Assembly: GCA_030589225.1 (NCBI GenBank)
Contig: JAUUWD010000136.1
Coordinates: 1 to 5,475, forward strand
Reading direction: 5' to 3'
Length of the DNA stretch: 5,475 nt
Source of the DNA: Desulfobacteraceae bacterium
Lineage (GTDB): Bacteria > Desulfobacterota > DSM-4660 > Desulfatiglandales > Desulfatiglandaceae
The notes below the pieces were generated by a model that had not been told where the DNA came from, did no database searches, and saw only the letters and a program-made list of their open reading frames with translations. Positions within the stretch are counted from its first letter, which is position 1. Each line of letters opens with the position of its first letter. Below are positions 1 through 5,164 of this stretch, in pieces. The translations under genes were made by a program, and so were the position numbers.

Positions 1-157
1 TCAATAACTCATTGGAATTGGCGCACAGATTTAGGGCAGATTTGGTCGATCCGATTGAGCAAAACCGCAAGCATAGTTGTACTATGTTGAGGATTTTGCG
101 ATTGAGGATCGGCCAAATATGGTCTGAAGCCGGGATGCAAAAACGATGAGTTATTGA
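1..157. repeat. 157-bp imperfect palindromic intergenic element (MITE/REP-like)
   Basis: The segment is an inverted repeat centred exactly on position 79. The outer 12 bases TCAATAACTCAT (1-12) are perfectly matched by ATGAGTTATTGA (146-157). The apex is CATAGT (72-77), loop TGT (78-80), ACTATG (81-86). By hand count about 51 of the 77 facing positions are Watson-Crick pairs with no insertion or deletion in either arm; conserved blocks include 40-45, 47-52 and 59-64 with their partners. No convincing reading frame fills it. Such symmetry with short perfect ends is typical of small non-autonomous mobile elements or dispersed palindromic repeats. It lies downstream of the minus-strand CooT-type gene, so as RNA it could also fold at the 3' end of that transcript. 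The window begins at its left end, so a target-site duplication or a longer arm cannot be judged. Mobility is inferred; the palindrome is directly seen. Confidence 0.75.
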
Positions 158-214
158 TTTCCAGACCCTTAGTCCTTGCGAAAAAAAACTATCACCTTTT
201 TTTTTCCACTTTTC

Positions 215-403
215 TTATATGGTTTCAAATATGATTTTCCCTTCCGTATTATTGTACTGTTTGAGTCTTGCCTTGAGGGTCTTCTGTTCGCCAAAAATAC
301 TCACAAGCTTTACATTATCACCTTCCAGGCTAACCAAATCAACGTTCTCCAGGAGCTTTTCTTCCTTTCCGTCTATTAATACAAATGCATTTGCTTCACA
401 CAT
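215..403 (-). CDS. CooT family nickel-binding protein
   Basis: This 62-aa protein begins Met-Cys-Glu and has the compact all-beta pattern of the CooT family. It has a short DGKEE turn (residues 11-15), then hydrophobic strands around VDLVSLEGD (21-29) and VKLVSIFGEQ (31-40), and ends in a strand KIIFE (56-60). In the founding member, CooT of the carbon monoxide dehydrogenase nickel-insertion system, the second-residue cysteine is tied to Ni(II) binding by a dimer; that Cys2 is present here. Length matches the family (about 60-70 aa). The ATG at 403 is preceded by a strong AGGGGAGGT with 5 bases between, so the start is secure. It is the second gene of a two-gene minus-strand operon, 12 bases after the 65-aa gene. 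No CO dehydrogenase or hydrogenase gene is visible in this window, so its target enzyme is unknown; a small nickel-handling or storage role is the likely one. Confidence 0.85.
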   Translation of the reverse strand: MCEANAFVLIDGKEEKLLENVDLVSLEGDNVKLVSIFGEQKTLKARLKQYNNTEGKIIFETI

Positions 404-408
404 GTTCG

Positions 409-417
409 ACCTCCCCT
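409..417 (-). promoter_or_regulatory. Ribosome binding site of the CooT-type gene, overlapping the upstream stop
   Basis: On the minus strand AGGGGAGGT lies 5 bases before the ATG at 403. Its first two bases are also the last two of the TAG stop (416-418) of the 65-aa gene. Ribosomes terminating on the first gene would sit on this site, which suggests translational coupling of the two small genes. Confidence 0.8.
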
Positions 418-613
418 AAAGGGCCTTTAAGGCCTGTCGTAAGCATTCATTGCTTTTGGAATTTAGTTCTATCATTTCCCGGATATGTTTCGCGCTCTCA
501 GTTCTGTTTGCCTCCTCCAGTTGTTCGGCAAACATCTCATATTCCTCCTGGTGGTGATCATTGTGCGTAATCCAGCTTTGCAATCTGATCTTTGCTTTTT
601 CCATTAAATCCAT
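416..613 (-). CDS. Small His-rich helical protein, uncharacterised, paired with CooT-type gene
   Basis: This 65-aa protein is acidic and predicted to be almost entirely helical. It contains a striking cluster WITHNDHHQEEYE (residues 14-26) with His17, His20, His21 and several acidic residues, followed by a second helix carrying His43 and a third with Cys57. It has no signal peptide or membrane segment. The ATG at 613 has TGGAGG 7 bases upstream, so the start is well supported. I do not recognise a named function. Its tight coupling to a CooT-type nickel-binding gene and its His/Glu cluster make a metal-handling role (nickel binding or delivery) a reasonable guess, but that is inference from context. 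The sequence looks like a conserved soluble protein and not a chance frame: it has codon-like composition, a good ribosome binding site and an operon position. Confidence 0.8.
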   Translation of the reverse strand: MDLMEKAKIRLQSWITHNDHHQEEYEMFAEQLEEANRTESAKHIREMIELNSKSNECLRQALKAL

Positions 614-691
614 AAGTTAGCCTCCATATTATGATTATTTGACAGTTACAACCTTTTATCCGATCGCCTAAATCGCAAAAATACTTTATTT

Positions 692-720
692 ACGTTAAGA
701 AATGTCTTCTGTGGTGTCAA
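692..720 (-). promoter_or_regulatory. Candidate sigma70-type promoter for the small two-gene operon
   Basis: On the minus strand a perfect -35 hexamer TTGACA (720-715) is followed, after 17 bases, by TAACGT (697-692). The -10 matches the TATAAT consensus at only three positions, so the call rests mainly on the -35 and spacing. It lies about 80 bases upstream of the ATG at 613 and points toward it, leaving an AT-rich leader. Confidence 0.4.
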
Positions 721-808
721 GTAAAGAATCCAGGCCCAGGGAGATGGATTTTTGTTTTGGGATTAATCAAATTACTATTCTTAATTCTGCTTCCACCCCA
801 TAAAGATA

Positions 809-837
809 TTGACTGTAAACGCCTATCGGGTTAAAAT
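809..837 (+). promoter_or_regulatory. Sigma70-type promoter for the response regulator gene
   Basis: TTGACT (809-814) and TAAAAT (832-837) are separated by exactly 17 bases, each close to the housekeeping consensus. Transcription would begin near 844, about 30 bases before the ATG at 876, giving a short leader that contains the GGGGAGGG ribosome binding site (862-869). This is the best promoter visible in the window. Confidence 0.65.
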
Positions 838-850
838 TTCATGTTGAAAT
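836..850. repeat. Short inverted repeat at the predicted transcription start of the response regulator gene
   Basis: ATTTCA (836-841) and TGAAAT (845-850) form a perfect 6-bp inverted repeat around TGT. It overlaps the downstream edge of the -10 and the predicted start point, a typical location for a repressor operator. It is short and AT-rich, so chance occurrence is quite possible. Confidence 0.3.
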
Positions 851-875
851 CTAAAAGTCATGGGGAGGGCTAATC

Positions 876-1394
876 ATGGAGGAGATACTCAAAGGGAAAC
901 GAATTCTAATCGTGGACGACGAGGCTGATATACTGGAGACGCTGGAAGAATTGCTGGATATGTGTCTTGTTGATACCGCCCCAAATTTCGATAGTGCTAA
1001 AAAATTTCTTAATAAAAACACCTATGATGCGGCCATCCTGGATATTATGGGGGTCAGGGGCTACGATCTCTTGAAACTCACCAAAGAAAAAAATGTCCCT
1101 GCCTTAATGCTCACAGCCCATGCCCTCAGTCCGGATAACCTGGTAAAGTCTATAAGAGGGGGCGCCCAATCTTATGTGCCCAAAGATAAAATAGCTGATA
1201 TCCCAATGTTTCTGGCCGATATACTGAGTTCCAGTGAAAAAGGGATTAAAAAAGAAGGCACCTGGTTTGCCAAGCTCAAGCCGTTTTTTGACAAGAAGTT
1301 CGGATCCGGGTGGAGGAAAGAGCACAAAGAATTCTGGCAGGACTTTGATGAGACATATCATGTCTCAAAAGAGGACGTTGAAAAGCTTATGTAG
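876..1394 (+). CDS. Response regulator receiver-domain protein with a short C-terminal extension
   Basis: The 172-aa protein has a CheY-like receiver domain at about residues 8-120. Diagnostic residues are the acidic pair Asp14/Asp15 in ILIVDDEADI, the phosphoacceptor Asp56 in AAILDIMG, Thr80 in LMLTAHA and Lys103 in YVPKDK. It should be phosphorylated on Asp56 by a histidine kinase. No helix-turn-helix, GGDEF, HD-GYP or AAA+ output domain follows. The last 45-50 residues form a basic and aromatic segment (WFAKLKPFFDKKFGSGW, about 129-145) and then an acidic, probably helical tail. The output is therefore probably protein-protein interaction and not DNA binding. The ATG at 876 has GGGGAGGG 6 bases upstream, and a strong promoter lies at 809-837. 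It converges on the minus-strand histidine kinase with a 31-base gap; that kinase is the obvious candidate partner, though opposite orientation makes the pairing inferential. Confidence 0.88.
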   Translation: MEEILKGKRILIVDDEADILETLEELLDMCLVDTAPNFDSAKKFLNKNTYDAAILDIMGVRGYDLLKLTKEKNVPALMLTAHALSPDNLVKSIRGGAQSYVPKDKIADIPMFLADILSSSEKGIKKEGTWFAKLKPFFDKKFGSGWRKEHKEFWQDFDETYHVSKEDVEKLM

Positions 1395-1425
1395 CTGTTA
1401 CTACTTCGGTTATCCGGTTCAGAGT

Positions 1426-2307
1426 TTACTGTTCAGTATTGCTTGACAAAGGAACTTTGATAGAAAACTTTGCGCCTTTTCCCTCTTCGCTCTCAAGTGA
1501 TATCTGCCCACCCATATCCTCTATTAGAGCCATCACACCAGCCAGGCCCAGGCCATGCCCCCTGACAGTATAAACGCCTGAGCCATCTATCTGGAAATAG
1601 CTCTCAAATATCTTTTTGTGATAGACTGACGGTATTCCCTCCCCATCATCCGTTACAAGAATGACAAGGTAGTCACCCTCTCTATCAACCTCTAATCCCA
1701 CCCGGCTTTTTCTATATTTTAAGGCATTGTTCAGCAGATTTCTCAAGATCTGTATTAACTTTGCTTCATCCTGACAGATCTCCTGGCACCAGAGTCCTTC
1801 ATCAATATGCAGCAGAATCCCTCTTTCTTCCAATATTTCTCTAAATCGCGCCAGGTCGACACAGATTTTTATCTTTTCTGCGGCCCCGGAGTCAGCCAGA
1901 TCAAAAATCTCCACCAGGGTCTGCCCGATCAAATCTGAGAGGCTGAAATTTGTTAGATTAACAATCCCCTTTCTGGACCGTCCCAGTTCGAGGGCATCGT
2001 TCACCAGTGTCTGAGTAACCTTGGTATTTCTCAGTACTCTCACTAAAACTTTTTCCTGCTTTTCTGTAAGGGGCCCATATTTTTCCACTCTTCTCAATAA
2101 CGATACGATACCGGCTTCTATCACTGCAAGGGGAACCTTAAGGTCATGTATAAGGAGGTCAGTTTTGACTCTCCTTCGGTCTGGGTGAAAATCTTTTTTA
2201 TGTCCCGAATCAATATTTACCGAAATTTGTCTTGATTCGGATTGATTGTATGGCGCTTTTACCTTTTCGGAAGAGCTGGCTCCTTTCTTTCTGAATAATT
2301 TAAACAT
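1426..2307 (-). CDS. Soluble sensor histidine kinase
   Basis: The 293-aa protein is a histidine kinase with a minimal input region. Residues 1-45 are basic and low-complexity with no membrane segment and no PAS or GAF domain. The dimerisation/phosphoacceptor helix carries His54 in LLIHDLKVPL. The HATPase domain follows: N box RNLLNNALKY (189-198, Asn190 and Asn194), G1 box TDDGEGIP (219-226), F-box-like KKIFESYFQ (231-239) and G2 box GHGLGLAGV (250-258). All catalytic motifs are intact, so it should autophosphorylate. It is cytoplasmic; the short N-terminal MFKLFRKK could touch the membrane surface, which is speculation. It starts 22 bases after the stop of the Memo gene, with only a weak CAGGTAA ribosome binding site, so co-transcription and perhaps coupled translation with that gene are likely. 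The nearby receiver protein (876-1394) is the best candidate substrate. What it senses is not evident; input may come from a partner protein. Confidence 0.9.
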   Translation of the reverse strand: MFKLFRKKGASSSEKVKAPYNQSESRQISVNIDSGHKKDFHPDRRRVKTDLLIHDLKVPLAVIEAGIVSLLRRVEKYGPLTEKQEKVLVRVLRNTKVTQTLVNDALELGRSRKGIVNLTNFSLSDLIGQTLVEIFDLADSGAAEKIKICVDLARFREILEERGILLHIDEGLWCQEICQDEAKLIQILRNLLNNALKYRKSRVGLEVDREGDYLVILVTDDGEGIPSVYHKKIFESYFQIDGSGVYTVRGHGLGLAGVMALIEDMGGQISLESEEGKGAKFSIKVPLSSNTEQ

Positions 2308-2329
2308 ATCAATTACCTGTTAAAATATA

Positions 2330-3190
2330 TCAAACCGTACTAAAAACAATGCCCACATAGCCCACAAAGCTGGTATCAGGCCTTATGTCATAGCTGGTGT
2401 AATATAATATTTTCTCTGCTCTTTTTGCACCCAATTTTTTTGTGGCCTCAATCGCAGCGCCTGCTGCTCCGGAACAGCAGGCATTATGGTTCTCAAGTGA
2501 TTCCTGAATAACACCTTGTCCGTCCATTTCAAGCATCAGATCCACAACCTGCTTATCGTTCTTGTTTTTGACCCACTCGACGGCCTCTTCGCCCGCACCT
2601 TTTGGAACATAGCCGTAATTGTAACCATAATGAGTAAGGTCAGTAGACCCTATAATAATGGTTTTGCGACTCAGGTTTTTTGCTATTTCAACTGCCTTTC
2701 CGGCGATCTCCAAAGAAGTAAGTCTTGGCGGTGCACCAATAGGGACAATTCTTGTCTTTGGGAAAAAGTATTTTATGAACGGCAACTGCAATTCTATTGT
2801 GTTGTCCGGCTCATAGTGAGAGGATGTTTCAACAGTAAAGGGGAATTCCGCTGTTAGTTTTGTCGCAAGTTCAGAGTCTATTTCCAAATCACCAAGAGGC
2901 GTAGCCCAACGGCCTCGCTCCATAATGAAGTTACCACTCCCGGGGTGCAAGTGCCGGCCAAAGATGATACAGGTATCAGGCTGGGTGTGCTGGCTCAGAC
3001 ATTTGATCACGTTACATGCAATCTTCCCGGAATAAAACCATCCGGCATGGGGGACAATACCGCCCACTGCATCTCCATCTTTAGGGCAAGGCTGGCTGGC
3101 ATCTGAAAACTCATCAATGCTCGTCCGGCAATCCGATTCATTCCCGGGATACCATGAACCGGCAAAATCAGAACTTCTTACCTCTTTCAT
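2330..3190 (-). CDS. amrB: MEMO1 family protein (AmmeMemoRadiSam system protein B)
   Basis: This is a bacterial homologue of human MEMO1, 286 aa from the ATG at 3190. The family fold resembles class III ring-opening dioxygenases but its reaction is unsettled. N-terminal SSDFAGSWYPG is the usual bacterial Memo opening. Putative metal-site residues lie in IVPHAGWFYSG (His48), FGRHLHPGSG (His80, His82), STDLTHYG (Asp184, His187) and NACCSGAAG (Cys238, Cys239). They parallel the His49, His81 and Cys244 site of human Memo as I recall it. NTIELQLPF (about 130-138) is another conserved segment. In many anaerobes the gene neighbours an AMMECR1-type and a radical SAM gene (system proteins A and S); neither is in this window. 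It is the first gene of a pair with the histidine kinase. A GTG nine bases upstream opens the same frame but lies within the ribosome binding site, so ATG 3190 is preferred. Confidence 0.9.
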   Translation of the reverse strand: MKEVRSSDFAGSWYPGNESDCRTSIDEFSDASQPCPKDGDAVGGIVPHAGWFYSGKIACNVIKCLSQHTQPDTCIIFGRHLHPGSGNFIMERGRWATPLGDLEIDSELATKLTAEFPFTVETSSHYEPDNTIELQLPFIKYFFPKTRIVPIGAPPRLTSLEIAGKAVEIAKNLSRKTIIIGSTDLTHYGYNYGYVPKGAGEEAVEWVKNKNDKQVVDLMLEMDGQGVIQESLENHNACCSGAAGAAIEATKKLGAKRAEKILYYTSYDIRPDTSFVGYVGIVFSTV

Positions 3191-3195
3191 AGGTG

Positions 3196-3207
3196 TCACC
3201 CCCTTTT
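3196..3207 (-). promoter_or_regulatory. Start-deciding ribosome binding site of the Memo gene
   Basis: On the minus strand AAAAGGGGGTGA is a near-perfect match to the anti-Shine-Dalgarno complement AAAGGAGGTGA and ends 5 bases before the ATG at 3190. The upstream in-frame GTG (3199-3197) is part of this very sequence, so it cannot also be served by it. This favours the shorter 286-aa product. Confidence 0.75.
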
Positions 3208-3312
3208 ACAATTGACGATTTTTTATTGCCATAAAATGAGATTGTTGTTATGTAGTCTTTCTGATAAATCGAAAATCGGCAATTTAAAAAAACCTTAAGA
3301 GAAGATCCTTAT

Positions 3313-3933
3313 ATGTCCTTTGATATCAGTCAGTGGATTGTCAGAATTCCCGTGTTATTGTTCGCCATTACCATACATGAATATGCCCATGGCAGGGCCG
3401 CGTTATGGCTGGGAGACCCCACAGCAAAAAACATGGGGCGGCTTACCCTGAACCCCCTGCCCCATATTGATCCTTTTGGGGCAATATGCCTGTTTCTTTT
3501 TAACTTTGGGTGGGCCAAGCCCGTCCCCGTGAACCCCAGATATTTTAAGAATATCAGGAAAGACATCATCTTGATGTCCCTTGCAGGACCCCTGGCCAAT
3601 ATCTTATTGGCGTTTCTGGCGGGTATACTCATCCGGTATTTCTTTTTCCCCTGGGATATTTATCGTCTGGCATTGATTTATTTGTTATTCATGAATATAG
3701 GACTCGGTTTGTTTAACCTCGTGCCGATCCCCCCACTTGATGGTTCACACGTCCTGGAGAACCTCCTGCCTCTGCGCGCTGCGCAAAAGTACAGGGAGTT
3801 TGGTCGTTACGGGCCGATTTTTATTCTCGGCATCGTAATGTTGGATAATTTTGCCCATACAGGAATATTATCTCGTGTCCTGATTGGTCCCATGAAGTAT
3901 CTGGCCCATCTTTTTTCAGGTATCAACTTTTAG
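3313..3933 (+). CDS. Site-2 protease family (M50) membrane zinc metalloprotease
   Basis: This 206-aa polytopic membrane protein has the intramembrane zinc protease signature. The HExxH motif HEYAH (residues 22-26) sits at the end of the first hydrophobic segment, and the second metal-ligand motif NLVPIPPLDGS (135-145, Asp143 as the third ligand) lies in a later one. Between them come GRLTLNPLPHIDPFG (42-56), a family hallmark, and the AGPLAN segment (91-96) starting a membrane helix. Hydrophobic stretches lie at about 8-21, 55-66, 88-110, 118-137 and 166-178. Length (about 200-220 aa) fits the short group without PDZ or CBS domains, often seen in anaerobes and archaea. Its substrate is unknown; relatives cleave membrane-bound anti-sigma factors or signal-peptide remnants. 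The ATG at 3313 has only a weak AAGAGAAG ribosome binding site. It is divergent from the Memo gene and its stop lies 4 bases from the end of the SufB-type gene. Confidence 0.9.
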   Translation: MSFDISQWIVRIPVLLFAITIHEYAHGRAALWLGDPTAKNMGRLTLNPLPHIDPFGAICLFLFNFGWAKPVPVNPRYFKNIRKDIILMSLAGPLANILLAFLAGILIRYFFFPWDIYRLALIYLLFMNIGLGLFNLVPIPPLDGSHVLENLLPLRAAQKYREFGRYGPIFILGIVMLDNFAHTGILSRVLIGPMKYLAHLFSGINF

Positions 3934-3937
3934 TTTT

Positions 3938-5164
3938 TCACATCATATCTTTATCACTTGCTTCAATAGCCCGGTCGATCTCTGCCTTCAATTGTGCTGG
4001 CAGCCCTGGAATATCCACATTCAAAAAACCGCGGACGATTGTGGATGTGGCCTCGTCTTCATCAAGGCCCCTCGACATCAGATAGGCGATCTCTTCCTGA
4101 GCTATCTTTCCAACAGCCGCTTCATGGGACATCTCCACACCATCGACATATCCTTCCAATTCCGGGATTGCGCGCATTACACCCCCATTCAAAATAAGTC
4201 CCTTGCACTCTAAGTGGGCTTTGATACCTGGCACTTCACCTATCAGATGTCCCCTTGCGATGATATCTCCCCCATTACTGATGGTTCTGGTCACAATTTC
4301 AGCCCGGGTTCCGGGTTTTTTCAGAAATATTCGACCTCCGACATCGTATTCGGAGCCTGGGCTCCCCACGATAATACTGTAAAAACGGGCAACAGCATCT
4401 TCTCCGGCCAGATGTGTAACTGGATACATCTGGAGGGATTTGACAGGTTTCATGCAAATATAGTTGTTCAGGAACAGACCCCCGGCTTCAACCTGGGCTA
4501 CCGAACGCGGACGTACTACCATATCTTCTGCCCAATTGTGGATCATTGTGAAACTCAGCTTGGCATTTTTTTTCACAAAAAACTCGGATATTCCAACATG
4601 TGCGCCCTTTTTGAGGTGAGGTGAAGTGGCACATCCCGTTATAATATGAAGCTCTGAGTCCTCTTCTGCAATGATGATATTATGGACAGTCTGCTGTAGA
4701 CCATCTTTTTCCAGATAAAGGCAGGCCTGAACAGGATAAACGCTTTTGCTCCCTGGCAGGGCACGAATTACATAACCATCATGGAGGTCCAGTTCTGCGG
4801 CGGCGGTATATTTGTCTGTATCCACCTGAACAAGTTTCCAGTAGTAATCCCGGATCCATTCATGCTCTTCCAGGGCCCGCCGGATGGGGATTACCTCAAT
4901 GCCCTCCTGCTTTGTACCGCAATGGACCACTGTAGTATCTTTCTGGAAATAGGTCCCACTCCGTTCTTTCTGGGTTATGTCCATCCCTGCCATAATCAAT
5001 TGCTGCTCTTCTTCCTCAGGAAGCGCGCAAAGGTCTTCGTCGGCAAGGTACTTGTGGGGCACCGGCGCCTTTTCAAATTCATCCAGATTGATATCAGGCC
5101 CGATTAATGCCTTTTTCCCTGAGGCCTTTGCCGCTCTTTCCTTTAGCTCGTCTATGCTATACAT
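3938..5164 (-). CDS. sufB: SufB/SufD family Fe-S cluster scaffold (SmsB-type)
   Basis: The 408-aa protein from ATG 5164 is a SufB/SufD-family scaffold, which with SufC assembles Fe-S clusters for transfer to apoproteins in the cytoplasm. The N-terminal 110 residues are helical and acidic. The middle (about 115-340) is the right-handed beta-helix core, and the C-terminal helices carry EMSHEAAVGKI and YLMSRGLDEDEA, matching the SufB C-terminal HEATTSRI / LQQRG region. Cys320 in HLECKGLIL aligns with the essential cysteine of E. coli SufB (Cys405 as I recall), and Glu348 in SHEA aligns with its catalytic Glu434. So despite often being named SufD, its key residues are SufB-like. It is shorter than E. 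coli SufB (about 495 aa), as expected for minimal two-gene SUF-like (SMS) systems of anaerobes and archaea. It overlaps the upstream SufC gene by 13 bases; an in-frame GTG at 5173 is rejected because it falls on the ribosome binding site. Confidence 0.9.
   Translation of the reverse strand: MYSIDELKERAAKASGKKALIGPDINLDEFEKAPVPHKYLADEDLCALPEEEEQQLIMAGMDITQKERSGTYFQKDTTVVHCGTKQEGIEVIPIRRALEEHEWIRDYYWKLVQVDTDKYTAAAELDLHDGYVIRALPGSKSVYPVQACLYLEKDGLQQTVHNIIIAEEDSELHIITGCATSPHLKKGAHVGISEFFVKKNAKLSFTMIHNWAEDMVVRPRSVAQVEAGGLFLNNYICMKPVKSLQMYPVTHLAGEDAVARFYSIIVGSPGSEYDVGGRIFLKKPGTRAEIVTRTISNGGDIIARGHLIGEVPGIKAHLECKGLILNGGVMRAIPELEGYVDGVEMSHEAAVGKIAQEEIAYLMSRGLDEDEATSTIVRGFLNVDIPGLPAQLKAEIDRAIEASDKDMM

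Noticed and set aside
181..205. A8 and T9 runs (181-188, 197-205) flanking an 8-base loop, as a terminator for the small operon
   Set aside because: The stem would be A-T only with no G-C pairs, so it is not a credible intrinsic terminator. It is in the right place after the CooT-type gene but could simply be homopolymer sequence.
176..570. Plus-strand open frames over the two small genes
   Set aside because: They are antisense to the CooT-type and 65-aa genes, without ribosome binding sites and with low-complexity Phe/Ser/Pro-rich products.
727..759. AATCC ... GGATT hairpin in the divergent control region
   Set aside because: The 5-bp stem has a 14-base loop and no U-tract; it is within chance expectation.
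761..774. FNR/CRP-like site: minus-strand TTGAT-TAAT-CCCAA
   Set aside because: Only the first half-site matches TTGAT; the second is CCCAA and not ATCAA, and the spacing alone is not enough to claim a regulator site.
3212..3237. Plus-strand promoter TTGACG ... TAAAAT before the membrane protease gene
   Set aside because: The hexamers are only 14 bases apart, too close for a sigma70 promoter. An alternative TTGTTG-17-TAAATC (3242-3270) has a poor -10. No confident promoter for either divergent gene was found in 3191-3312.
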